Origin: Cupriavidus pinatubonensis
Lineage (GTDB): Bacteria; Pseudomonadota; Gammaproteobacteria; Burkholderiales; Burkholderiaceae
Length of the DNA: 64,000 nucleotides
NCBI RefSeq assembly: GCF_019602855.1
Contig: NZ_CP080769.1
Span: forward strand, 372,001 to 436,000
Reading direction: 5' to 3'
This document shows, one piece after another, positions 1 through 8,814 of this stretch. Below the pieces are notes generated by a model. The model made no database searches. It saw nothing but the letters and a program-made list of their open reading frames with translations, and was not told where the DNA came from. A program made the position numbers and the translations under genes. The stretch's first letter is position 1. Every line of letters begins with the position of its first letter.

Positions 1-1235
1 CGGTTGCAATGATTTTGTTGTAGAGCTGGGGGCTCGCTTGCATGGTCCCCCCTTTTCCCGGCTTTGCTGCGCAACCAATACTCGAGCGTCTCAAGCGGTG
101 CATCCTCAGACAGCCGGCCGTGGGTAGAACCGATCAAAATATAGCCTTGACCCTCCCTGACCAACTTCTCGAGCTCATTTATGTCGAATGATCCAGCCGT
201 ATTGACAAGTGCGATGTGGCTTGGTGGAAGTGCTCTGGTCTTGGCCCTCGCCGTCTTCTTGACTATCCCCCCAGACTTACCCGACTCTCCCCCCTCGATC
301 GGCAGCCGGTAGCCCAACATGAAGAGACTGCATTCAACTTTTCGCAGCTCATCCGCACCAGAACACCAGGTCGCGCCCGAAGTGATGCGCGCTTTCTCGA
401 GTATCCAACTTGCCCTCACGTTAGCCTGCGCCCAAGCGCGCCCGTCGACGGAAAGCTTGTCAAACGTGAAGCCGTTGCCATTGGGGTTTCGGTTTTGGCG
501 ACCCCTACCCGCTGACCACAAAAAGGCCAATTCATCGGGTACATGGCCGGGATGCCCAATCGAGACCAAGAATCGCCGGACCAACCAGCAGAGTGCGGCG
601 CCGACACGGCCGTCATAAATGATGATGCCTCGAAGCAGGAGCGAGTAGACCTTCGTGAAACCGGCGTTCATTCTGGCACGCCCAGCCCCGTTTAACACAA
701 AGGAAGAATCGCAAGCGAATATATCGTAGTCGGGTTGCTGTGCTTTCAACTGAAGTATTGCATCATTGAGCGCAAACGGGAGGCGGTGGCCGTGCTTCTG
801 CGCCCACGCGATATTCAGCTCAGCGGCCGGCTTGGGCAAACCCCAATACATCACCTCCCCGATCAATTCGTTGATGGTCATTGGCACAATGGTTCCCCCG
901 TACAACGACTCACGCAAGGCATGCTGAATTCGCAGAAGCTCGATCGCAGTCTCGGCGTAGTCGCGCTTGTTCCAATGATATCGGTCAAAGAGGTCCTGCA
1001 GCGTTCTCGCGAGACCCTTGAGGCCGAATTGCTTATGAAAGTTCGCCGGAGCATACGCCCTGGGAAAGCTGTATTCGAAGTGGAGAAGCTCTTCGCCCCG
1101 TAGTAGACGACGGAGGTAGTGCACAAATTGGTCAACGAGCGGCAGTTTGAGATATGCGCTCTTCGTATAGTTCTCGCTCGGCTTGTCGGTCGTTCGCATC
1201 GGTTTAGCAGGCCTCTGACGCGGCGGTCGGTTCAT
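1..1235 (-). CDS. Unrecognised protein, 3' end beyond left edge
   Basis: An uninterrupted minus-strand frame of about 411 codons runs from an ATG at 1235 off the left edge; the same frame stays open back to a stop at 1335-1337. The start at 1235 is preferred because a GAGGAAGGGG purine run lies about 8 bases upstream; further in-frame ATGs are at 1322, 1262 and 1199. The protein is soluble and basic at its N-terminus. It has a central stretch rich in Leu/Ile (RGIIIYDGR, AALCWLVRRFL) and an Asn/Gly-rich WSAGRGRQNRNPNGN segment. Near the visible C-terminal end is an alternating hydrophobic stretch (GYILIGSTHGRL) that suggests an alpha/beta fold. I do not recognise the family. Composition is that of a real gene, and the competing frames are short. 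Confidence 0.72.
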   Translation of the reverse strand, partial: MNRPPRQRPAKPMRTTDKPSENYTKSAYLKLPLVDQFVHYLRRLLRGEELLHFEYSFPRAYAPANFHKQFGLKGLARTLQDLFDRYHWNKRDYAETAIELLRIQHALRESLYGGTIVPMTINELIGEVMYWGLPKPAAELNIAWAQKHGHRLPFALNDAILQLKAQQPDYDIFACDSSFVLNGAGRARMNAGFTKVYSLLLRGIIIYDGRVGAALCWLVRRFLVSIGHPGHVPDELAFLWSAGRGRQNRNPNGNGFTFDKLSVDGRAWAQANVRASWILEKARITSGATWCSGADELRKVECSLFMLGYRLPIEGGESGKSGGIVKKTARAKTRALPPSHIALVNTAGSFDINELEKLVREGQGYILIGSTHGRLSEDAPLETLEYWLRSKAGKRGDHASEPPALQQNHCN

Positions 1236-1473
1236 GGTCCGTGCCCCTTCCTCAACAAACATGAGGCCAGAACCTTTGACCGAGATCAAGGGGGATCGGG
1301 CAGCGCCATCAGGACGTAACATACCTTTATCAGATCATTGCCGAAGTTGAGCAGCGCGGGGCACTCACTGGCTGGCACTTGACGATCACTGGGGCCCGTA
1401 TGCAGCGGATGCCCTCCGTCGCTCATTTTTCACTGGCGTCGACGTCGTGTAAGCGATTCTTGAGACAGAGAAG

Positions 1474-2045
1474 TTACTCCGCTGCCTCCACCGAGCGGGC
1501 TTTTATTAAGAGTCTCACTGCCAGTCGATGAAGTTCAAGTAGGAGTGTGGGACGAACCGGAACCGGCGATAGCCCATGCGCCGCCGCCACGCGTACCTGC
1601 CGCACCTCCTCTAATAAGCGCGTCTCCGCCGAAGGTAAAACCCCGGCACTGGACAAATCGCGCAACAACATTTGTGGGTTGACCCCGATCCGTCCCTTGA
1701 GGCCCGCGTGCAACGCTGTCCTGCGCAACAAGGCCTCCATCGCCGCCCATGCGACCAACAGAGCTGCACTGGCAGCGCCCACGCGCTCAGCCACCGCCGA
1801 CTCGTCGAGCATCGCTTCAATCTGTTTGAGTGTCGGTTCTCTCTCGCGGTCAACTTGGATCGAAGGCCGCCCGGTTGCTTCCTTCTGTGAAAGGCGAAGC
1901 GTACTAAGCATATCTCTGTCGAAGGTCGCGGCTACCCCGGAAGCGAAATGGAGCTCGCTTTCCCCCTTGTAGAACAGGTAGACATCCGATTTGGCGAGCA
2001 AACCCCAAAAACCGATCCTTAGATGGCTGCGGCCAAATGGAGAAT
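1474..2045 (-). pseudogene. HEPN-like C-terminal fragment
   Basis: The frame reads as a natural protein from roughly LLAKSDVYLFYKG onward but has no convincing start. The frame continues upstream into the 3' end of the H-NS relic, and the only good internal ATG is at 1911. The C-terminal half is helical and resembles a HEPN/MAE_28990-like fold: a hydrophobic helix (LLVAWAAMEALLRR), then RQVRVAAAHG, which fits the RX4-6H motif of HEPN domains. The N-terminal part looks cut off, so I treat it as the 3' remnant of a longer gene fused to foreign sequence. It could be a short intact gene starting at 1911. Confidence 0.45.
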
Positions 2046-2299
2046 TTATCCCCCAAATGCAAAGAACCCCACGCTCTGCCCCGCATTGACCGCCCGCCGC
2101 AGCCAGGCGGGCATCTCCCCCTGCCCGTCCCAGCTCAGACCCTCGGCATTGCGGTAGCAAACCACCGGCGGCGGGGGTGGTGGGGGGGCGGCGGCTCGAA
2201 GCACCCCACCGCCTCCAACTCCTCCACCGTCAGCCCATAGTTGGCCATCTGCGCCTGGATCCAGCGGATCGCTGCCGCCCGCTCAGTGTTCGTCGTCAT
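2046..2299 (-). pseudogene. H-NS-family small protein, frameshifted at G7 tract
   Basis: The N-terminal frame from ATG 2299 encodes an H-NS/Bv3F-type helix (AAIRWIQAQMANYGLTVEEL) followed by GCFEPPPP. A change of frame in a run of seven G on the plus strand (about 2182-2188) is needed to reach the C-terminal DNA-binding part (VVCYRNAEGLSWDGQGEMPAWL), which ends in a stop at 2046-2048. Adding one base to the run would restore one continuous frame with a long proline tract, as in the intact paralogue at 52944-53204 (about 80 percent DNA identity by eye). It could be a pseudogene, a slippage-switchable gene or a sequencing error in a homopolymer. Confidence 0.75.
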
Positions 2300-2531
2300 C
2301 GCTGCTGTCGGTACTGTTACTGTTGCCGTGGCCATCATTTGGATCGAAGGACGCGGCCGGCGCGCCCGACTCTGGTTGATGGGTTGGCTGGATGGACCTC
2401 GTCCCCCGCTGGTGCGGGGCGGGCCTTGTCCGCCGCCTACCCCGCCGTCTCGCTCGTGTAGCGCCCCCCCGCAATTCTGCCAGCAGCTGTCGCGAGAGCG
2501 CCGCCTCGAATCCCGGCCACCCGTCGTGCAT
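2283..2531 (-). pseudogene. Relic with acidic Ser/Asp tail overlapping hns start
   Basis: The frame ends in SNSTDSSDDDEH and stop, and this stop overlaps the ATG of the downstream H-NS relic, exactly as the KfrA-like gene at 55148-56374 (DSSDTSDDSKD, stop) overlaps its downstream neighbour. Upstream of the tail the residues (FEAALSRQLLAELRGG, then an Arg/Pro-rich stretch) do not resemble KfrA, so it may be the end of another gene carrying the same tail or a degraded segment. I infer a duplicated tail-hns junction rather than a working gene. Confidence 0.4.
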
Positions 2532-2596
2532 GCCGGGCCAGTCATTAGCATTGCCAACTTGGCGCCATCCACTCGTGCATTCTCGCTAATTTCTCC

Positions 2597-4882
2597 TTAT
2601 TGTGACCGCCGTGTGCTTCGGCCGAAGATCATTGAATCAATAATCCGGCCTACTTCAGGCGCAGTTTCGTCAAAGTAATGCGTGTGAGCGCCCGCCCCAA
2701 TCGAGATGTCGATGGTACTAAGTTCGTCAGTCAGGCTGCTGGAGGCATCACTCCATAGATCTCTACCAACGTAGTCCCCTGTTCGATAAACGTTGACCCA
2801 ACTCGTGACTCCTAGCGATCGGACATCCGGGTTCGACGCCCACCCGTACCAAACTGGGAAACGAGAAAGGTATAGTTGCCTGAGGGGACAGCCTGCGGTA
2901 AGAAGTTCAATTGGTGGCTTTCTGTCCGCAAGAAACGGCCATTTTCTTGTCTGCTCTAGCATCCGGAACAGGTCCGCGCTAATGACCGTGCCTTGGCTGT
3001 GTGCGACGACAACGATCCTGTCATACGCACCCTCCTTGCAGATCTCCCTGAGCAGCCCGATATACCTGCTCATAATCCTTCCGCGTGGGTTGCTCCGAAA
3101 CGGACGTTCTTTCAGCCAATTGCTTACGTCCAGAGCAATGTCGAGAATCGCAGCAGGTGCCTTAGGTAGCCGCGCTCTCAACAGGATACTAAGCGGCACT
3201 GCGGCGGCCAGCAGTACACCTGCCCGCCTCAACCAATCATCGTTCGCCGGCAATCCTGCCGCCATTAGATAGCCACTCCCGAGCGCGATAATTGAGGCCA
3301 CCAAGAAAATTTCCGCTGGCCACAACATCCAGCCGGCGCGATCCAGCCATGCCTTCATGCGGCCTTCGAGCGATCCATGGCTTTGCTTACCAGATGGTGG
3401 CCGTGTTTCATACCACGCGCTTGGCATTACGCTGCTTGCAGCAAGAAACAGCGCCACGGCAATCAGGATAATGAATAGATTGGCGTGAAGGCCGACCGTA
3501 TATGCGTAGAGCTTTTCAATGAATTCATAAAGATTCACACCACAGAGCGGATCGCATTTAGCCGGGGATCCCCCATACATCAGCGCCGGCAAGTCATGCT
3601 TGAAACGGATGTTAGGATGAAGGCGATCCTTGTCCAAAATATGAGCAAGGATCGATGCCCACAAGAGCACGGTGGTCAAGAAGAACAACGTCGTTGACCC
3701 TAAAGCTCCGAGTCGTCCGGTGCGCAACGCATGCCGCTCCACCTGGCCAAGCCCAGCGACACCCCCAGCCAGCGAAAGAATGCAGATCAAAGCCAGTAAC
3801 AGAAACAACAAGAGCCACAATATTTGAAGCAAGAGGAAAATAGCTGTCGCCATCCAAACCGCAACACCGATCATGCTGTCCCTTTCAGCTAGACTACCAT
3901 ATTGTTGGGATGCCGCCACTGCGAAGAGCAACAGCGTGGACAATGCGCCAGCACCTGCAGTTAGATTTTTGACGCTGTCTTGGTAGCGGGACATAAGCCA
4001 CCGACTGGCGACCCATGCAAACCACAATCCAATCAACATTGCCACGTAACCTAGGCCGGTCGCCGAGTTGCTCCCTCCCTTTGCTGCAGCGGCTGCCAAG
4101 CCCGCTGCCGGAAACACGAACATAGACAACCGCGGTGCGCGTGCAGAGAACAATAACCCAAGCCCGATCACGAGAATCACCGCAGCCAGTAATACTGCTG
4201 CAATCCAAGGAGCGAGGCGCTCCGGTATCCAGAGCACAACCAGTGCAAGCGCCGGCACCAAGAAGAATAGGTTGGCTATCGGTATGCCGGTGGGCAGTAG
4301 CCACTCCACGCAACGGTGAGCAAAGGCTGACCCGTTCATCAATGAAGAACCAGACTGTTGCGCGGCAGAGATCACCGTCTTGCGGCCCAACGATGCGAGG
4401 TGAAAATAAACTTGATATAGCTCCACGACGAACTTGCTCCAGATGCGAGTACCGCTGGATAGGTCCGCCCATCTCAGTTCGAAAACATCGACCGCAGTGA
4501 CAGAATTTTCGTTTGTGAAGCGTTTGCCGGAGAGTTTGACCGTCCTGTAATGCGCGAGGCAGTCGCAATCGTCTAGGTCATTGATTGCCCTAATCGAAAA
4601 CTCAATGTCCGCGGAAATTGAGCTACTGGGGATATTGCTCCCATCCCAGCGGCCCACTGGAACCTCAATAGTGGTCTCATCGAACGCGCTATACCTGCCC
4701 CGTGCGCTGGCTTCACAACCATGACGGTGCAGCAGTGTCGCCAAGCGCCTCGCCGTCTCGCCGAACTTTGGGGCGCCAACGCCATGCACGGCGATTACAG
4801 CGACTTTTTCGGGGTCGTGCTGCATCTTCCCGTTGCCGCGATGAGCTTCCATATAATTTTTTGTGTGACGTGCGAAACACAT
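2597..4882 (-). CDS. Polytopic membrane protein with alpha/beta-hydrolase (lipase-like) domain
   Basis: A 761-residue protein that looks like an alpha/beta hydrolase split by a large membrane domain. Residues about 25-40 hold the first strand and oxyanion region (VAVIAVHGVG). Residues about 200-570 carry roughly ten hydrophobic segments. Near residue 620 is the nucleophile elbow VVVAHSQGTV, with Ser as candidate nucleophile, and near the C-terminus AHTHYF offers a catalytic His. Substrate is unknown; lipase or esterase activity at the inner membrane is inferred from the fold. It is the last gene of a minus operon after the M15-like and NlpC/CHAP-like peptidoglycan enzymes. The start is uncertain: 4882, 4852 and 4825 are all in frame and none has a good ribosome-binding site. 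Confidence 0.75.
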   Translation of the reverse strand: MCFARHTKNYMEAHRGNGKMQHDPEKVAVIAVHGVGAPKFGETARRLATLLHRHGCEASARGRYSAFDETTIEVPVGRWDGSNIPSSSISADIEFSIRAINDLDDCDCLAHYRTVKLSGKRFTNENSVTAVDVFELRWADLSSGTRIWSKFVVELYQVYFHLASLGRKTVISAAQQSGSSLMNGSAFAHRCVEWLLPTGIPIANLFFLVPALALVVLWIPERLAPWIAAVLLAAVILVIGLGLLFSARAPRLSMFVFPAAGLAAAAAKGGSNSATGLGYVAMLIGLWFAWVASRWLMSRYQDSVKNLTAGAGALSTLLLFAVAASQQYGSLAERDSMIGVAVWMATAIFLLLQILWLLLFLLLALICILSLAGGVAGLGQVERHALRTGRLGALGSTTLFFLTTVLLWASILAHILDKDRLHPNIRFKHDLPALMYGGSPAKCDPLCGVNLYEFIEKLYAYTVGLHANLFIILIAVALFLAASSVMPSAWYETRPPSGKQSHGSLEGRMKAWLDRAGWMLWPAEIFLVASIIALGSGYLMAAGLPANDDWLRRAGVLLAAAVPLSILLRARLPKAPAAILDIALDVSNWLKERPFRSNPRGRIMSRYIGLLREICKEGAYDRIVVVAHSQGTVISADLFRMLEQTRKWPFLADRKPPIELLTAGCPLRQLYLSRFPVWYGWASNPDVRSLGVTSWVNVYRTGDYVGRDLWSDASSSLTDELSTIDISIGAGAHTHYFDETAPEVGRIIDSMIFGRSTRRSQ

Positions 4883-4944
4883 AAACTAAAGTAACAAGTG
4901 CTGCGCACTTGCAATTTTTTTCGCGCAGGTAATAGCAAGCATCT

Positions 4945-5433
4945 TTAGAATTCTGCATGCCATCGCACCAAACCGCCTTCTTTTTCAAGAAACATCCTAA
5001 GTCCCGGCAACGCCTTGATGGTTGCAATAACGTGCGGCGCATTCAACATAGGTTTGATATCGAAAGCCATACCGGAAAGATGCTTACTGAAGTGATTGAG
5101 TTCTTCTGTTGTAGCATGCTTGAACACTTCCAACAGACCGACAGCGATTTCTTCCTGCGCCGTGACCTGTGGATGACGATCTACCCAGTCCTGACACTGC
5201 GTGCGTAACGACGACGGCGCGTACGTTCTTTCGATCCACCGTCGCTTCAAGGCTACGTTTTCCGCCATTGCAGCGGCCTGCCGAACCAACGTTCTTCGAC
5301 CGCTGGTGAACTTAATATCTGGAAACTCTGCTTTTAGCTTATATGCAGCAGAGCGAGCAATATCAGCAAGCTGAAGTTCTTCAATCTTTGGATCCACGCC
5401 ATCAGTACTGCGCGGCACCATCGTGGTTGCCAT
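4945..5433 (-). CDS. M15-like (VanY/endolysin type) peptidase
   Basis: A 162-residue soluble protein with the signature of zinc D,D- or L,D-peptidases of family M15: FTSGRRT (SGxR region) near residue 43, then SKHLSGMAFDI near residue 117 (HxxGxAxD, Zn ligands His and Asp), and RWHAEF at the very C-terminus (third ligand). It probably cuts peptide cross-links or stems of peptidoglycan. It has no signal peptide, as in phage endolysins and type VI effectors. The start at 5433 has GGAGAAG just upstream. It lies 27 bases after the peptidoglycan hydrolase gene and 62 bases before the membrane hydrolase gene, so the three probably share a transcript. Confidence 0.8.
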   Translation of the reverse strand: MATTMVPRSTDGVDPKIEELQLADIARSAAYKLKAEFPDIKFTSGRRTLVRQAAAMAENVALKRRWIERTYAPSSLRTQCQDWVDRHPQVTAQEEIAVGLLEVFKHATTEELNHFSKHLSGMAFDIKPMLNAPHVIATIKALPGLRMFLEKEGGLVRWHAEF

Positions 5434-5460
5434 TTTCTTCTCCGGGTCAGACTAAAGATC

Positions 5461-6168
5461 CTATGCCTCGTTGGTTGACAGCAGCTCGCCATGGTTGTTT
5501 GCGAACCGGCTCACACTCATAGGCTTCAAGCCGGTGCTGGGCCAGCGAGCGCAGATTAGACGTTGCTTCGCAATGCGGGTCACCGACACTGCGTCACTTT
5601 GGTTGCCACCCAGAATATGGAACGCCTCGTCATCCTCGGCCCAATAAAAGCCGACATGACCCAGCGTTCCAGTGGGCGAGTTCCGCCAGAACACCATGAC
5701 AGCACCCAGTTGCGCAGTAATCTCGCGGCCAAACTTCCGCCACGCACGCGCCAGCAGCGGCGCGTTAGGCAGTGCTTCTTCTGGCAATTGGGAGCCGATG
5801 CAATGGGCGACGAACAGGCCGCACCACGGAATATCGTCGTCGTTATAGTTCAGAATGCCGAGCGGAGTTGTCCATCCAATAATGGCCTCGTTCGATCCAT
5901 GCCCAGGCTTCTGGCGAGTACCGATCAAATCGAACGCTGTTTGCAGCCAAGGCAGAGAATCGGGTACATCGAACTTCTTCGGCGCCGGCGGAGCGTCATG
6001 GAACAGTGCCATTGCCGTCTTCGGTCCCACAATGCCGTCCACCGTCAGGCCATTTACCTTCTGGAAGGACTTGACCGCAGCGATGGTCTGGCGACCACGC
6101 ACACCATCGATTGGACCCGGATCGAAGCCGGTGGCCAATAGCGTTTCCTGAATCTTTCGTGTGTTCAT
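5461..6168 (-). CDS. TIGR02594-type peptidoglycan hydrolase with PG-binding domain
   Basis: A 235-residue protein. Residues 1-60 are a PG_binding_1 domain (LLATGFDPGPIDGVRGRQT, then VDGIVGPKT). Residues about 75-210 match the TIGR02594 hydrolase family related to NlpC/P60 and CHAP amidases: IPWCGLFVAHC with the catalytic Cys and LGHVGFYW with the catalytic His. The predicted action is cleavage of amide bonds in peptidoglycan. No signal peptide is visible. The start at 6168 is chosen over an ATG at 6192 because AGGGAG lies 6 bases upstream. It is the first gene of the minus operon with the M15-like peptidase and the membrane hydrolase. Confidence 0.85.
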   Translation of the reverse strand: MNTRKIQETLLATGFDPGPIDGVRGRQTIAAVKSFQKVNGLTVDGIVGPKTAMALFHDAPPAPKKFDVPDSLPWLQTAFDLIGTRQKPGHGSNEAIIGWTTPLGILNYNDDDIPWCGLFVAHCIGSQLPEEALPNAPLLARAWRKFGREITAQLGAVMVFWRNSPTGTLGHVGFYWAEDDEAFHILGGNQSDAVSVTRIAKQRLICARWPSTGLKPMSVSRFANNHGELLSTNEA

Positions 6169-6689
6169 GGTCAGCTCCCTGCAAGATCCCAACGGGCGGG
6201 TGCGCGCGATGCTACGACGTGGACTAATTCAAGCGGCCAGGTGTGGAATGCTCAACACTGTGCCTGCGAGCTGGTTGGTTGTGCTCAGATCACCTTGACA
6301 ACAGCGTTCCAAATGGATGCAGCGTGGCGCAGGCACTCGACATTCGCGTCGCAAATCTTGCCGTCAGTCGCTAACAGCGTAGGTAAAGAGCGCGATGAAC
6401 CGTCTCATCCATAAGTTGGAAGCCGATGACAATTGTTTTTATATCTGATGTTAATTATTTGAACTGACAAAGAGGACGATCACAGGATCACAAGCCGAAC
6501 TTGACCGGTGATGTCCGGCCTATTGGTCTGATTCACAGCGAGCATCACCCGAATGGGTTTTCAGTTGGGAAAATTCGGCATTTCTCACCGACGTGCCTCG
6601 ATAGCAATGTATGGCTTCCCACATAAGCCGCAGTACAGACAAAGTCCCGTCATCTATGTTCAATGCCATCCAATCCCAGGAGAGCCATC
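6169..6689. other. Divergent intergenic region
   Basis: This 521-bp stretch separates the minus envelope-hydrolase operon from the plus patatin gene and must hold both promoters. It contains an AT-rich island at about 6425-6470 in otherwise GC-rich DNA, a plausible promoter or H-NS target. I see no coding frame, RNA gene or clear terminator. Confidence 0.5.
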
Positions 6690-7521
6690 ATGGAGGGGCT
6701 GGCACAAGAAGAACTAGCCCCGTCGACAACGGAGGCGAATGAGGAAGCTGATCCTTTCCAGGAGGAAAAAGACCTGATCAATGTCCGGAGGAGAGCGCCG
6801 CAGGGCATGAAGGTGATCGACGTTCGTGCTCTCGCCCTTTCCGGAGGTGGAATTCGCCGCGCCACCTTCTCGCTTGGCGTCATGCGCGGCATGGCCAAGC
6901 AGAACACATTTCATCTGTTCGACTACCTGTCCACCGTCTCTGGCGGCGGCTATGTGGGGGCCGCTCTTGGGCGTCTTTACGGCAAGGGCGCGGGCGCCTC
7001 GAAAGTGGAGGCCTGTCTTAGCGATGATGCGTCCATGTTTCTCTGGTGGCTCCGGAACAACGGGCGATACCTGGTACCGCAAGGCGCAAAGGACACGTGG
7101 CTGGTCATGTCCGCGATGCTGCGCGGTTGGCTGTCGTCGCAGTTCTCCTTTCTATTGCTGGCACTTCTGGCGGTCGTGGCCATCATGCTGCCGCACGTGG
7201 TGGTCTGGGCACACCTGGTCGGTTCCGGTTGCTTGGATGTCGTGGGCAAAGTCTGTCTGGCTGGCACTGGCGGCAGGCATGGCGATGCCTGCATTCGCCT
7301 GCATGTTCGCATACTACCTGCTGGCGACGCCGCAACACGAACGCAAGCGCGCCGTCGTCACGGCCATCGCCCTATTGCTGGTCCTCGGCGCAGCGGCGTG
7401 GCTCGCCACCGGAAGCGGGGATGATGATTCGCAAGCCAATCAGCTTCTGCTATACCTCATTGGGAACGCCAGCACCGACTACTACGGCGTTGCCAACGCG
7501 ACTGCCGGCATGCGCATCTAA
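6690..7521 (+). pseudogene. Patatin-like phospholipase, frameshifted and truncated
   Basis: The first frame carries the patatin core: the oxyanion motif SGGGIRRATFSLGVMRG near residue 60 and the nucleophile elbow TVSGGGYVGAA near residue 90. Patatins hydrolyse acyl ester bonds of lipids. A membrane segment (FLLLALLAVVAIMLPHVVVW) follows. At about 7248 the frame breaks; one extra base would join it to the second frame (KSVWLALAAGMAMPAF and two more hydrophobic segments), which ends at 7519-7521. The Asp of the Ser-Asp dyad is not visible, so the enzyme is probably inactive. The start at 6690 has AGGAGAG 6 bases upstream; 6663 is an alternative. Confidence 0.75.
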
Positions 7522-7909
7522 CGCCATCAAATTGACTTGCTTTGTCGCCTGCTTTTCCTAGTGGACGGCAGTACCAATTAGCCGTCGGGAGCGCGCAGAG
7601 GCGGCTCTGAGAGAGACATTTTCCGCCAAGGCGGGCAGTTCGGGCAATCCGGAAACCGAGCCAGAACTTGCGGGTGCATGCGGGATGCGGCTATGCCTGC
7701 AGACGATCGCCCCGGCCGACGCCCGCGTTCCAACGGGTGAGTCGCTGGTCGACCGCGTGGCGCGCTATGACCGAGTCCCGATCCAGTTGCGCACCCCCTC
7801 CGTGCCACTGAACTGCAGTGCCGGCCCTGAACCCTATGGAAGCAAATTGTTCTACTGCGAGCGGACGGCGTCTTCACGCCCGATGTCGGCTTTGCCATAG
7901 CAAAGCAGT
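7522..7909 (+). other. Decayed sequence downstream of patatin
   Basis: No intact gene. A plus frame from about 7579 to 7900 (RRERAEAALRETFSAKAG, then NPETEPELAG) reads like natural protein and could be a degraded 3' part of the patatin gene, but I cannot align it to the conserved patatin C-terminus. Stops interrupt the junction with the upstream part. Confidence 0.35.
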
Positions 7910-8179
7910 TTAGATCGCGCCCGGGGCTTGCGTGATAATTGGAGAGCACAAAATTGTCCAGATCGAGAGATAAATTCCATACATCATTGCAATACCGCCG
8001 AGTGATTGCACGTGTCCAAATATAAATTTCGTCTGCAAAAATTCTTGGTTCTTCTCAAATTCTCGTAGTGATCTCGTGACTATAGCAATGACTATTGTGG
8101 GGGACGATCGGCACTGACCAGAACTCGGTTCCCGCCATGTCCGTTTAGCTATCTGATCCGCGTCCGAGCAAGCCGCCAT
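7910..8179 (-). CDS. Possible small membrane protein
   Basis: An 89-codon frame with AGAAGG about 7 bases before the ATG at 8179. The middle is polar (SLREFEKNQEFLQTKF) and the C-terminal part hydrophobic (GGIAMMYGIYLSIWTILC), like a single-pass or re-entrant small protein. Base composition is more AT-rich than the neighbours. No family is recognised, and it may be a chance frame in decayed DNA. Confidence 0.33.
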   Translation of the reverse strand: MAACSDADQIAKRTWREPSSGQCRSSPTIVIAIVTRSLREFEKNQEFLQTKFIFGHVQSLGGIAMMYGIYLSIWTILCSPIITQAPGAI

Positions 8180-8814
8180 TCCATGCCTTCTCTCTTGTTA
8201 AATTTTATTTATATCAGTGATTAAAAACATACAGGACGAAAAGTAACTTATCCATCTCGTCCTGCCTCAACCTCATTCAAATGGATGAGATAACTTTTCA
8301 CACACAATGACTACGATCCTTTCAACTTTGGCGACTCGCTTCATCTCCCCAGCCTCCGCAATGCCAGGACGTGGAAAAGAGTGGACGAGAACGAATGAAA
8401 ATCCTTATCGGCGGCCGTTCCTCCATACAAGATCGACTTGGAAATACCCGTCTCCAATTTAAGGCGGTTTGTATAGACGGCTCTTTCGATAGGACGGACA
8501 TGATGGCCGGGCTTCGCTTAGCATGCTGATGGCATGCCGGTTCGATCTACCGGACTTTTTTTCGGAGCATTGATGCAGATGTATGCCACCTGGATTTTGC
8601 GATAGGAAGAAAATCGCGTTCCGCCCGCCGCCGCAGGGCAGGTTCCATGAAGCGGCCCAAATCATTCCAGTGATACCCCGAGCGTGAACCGGAAAGGCCG
8701 ACCATACCTGGCCAACATCGCAGGTGTTCGCGGCGCGCGGGCAGATAACAAGGTGAAATCAGGTTGGACTGTCAGCGATCTCGCGCAGATTCCCGCCTGC
8801 TGGGGAGGTGTGCG
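8180..8814. other. Intergenic region without recognised gene
   Basis: About 635 bp. The first 150 bp are AT-rich with imperfect inverted copies of a TTATCCATCTC-like string, plausible regulatory DNA for the lipoprotein operon. A 68-codon minus frame (8459-8665) has no protein-like features and I leave it out. Confidence 0.4.

Noticed and set aside
8459..8665. 68-codon minus frame in the 8.2-8.8 kb gap
   Set aside because: No ribosome-binding site and no protein-like pattern.
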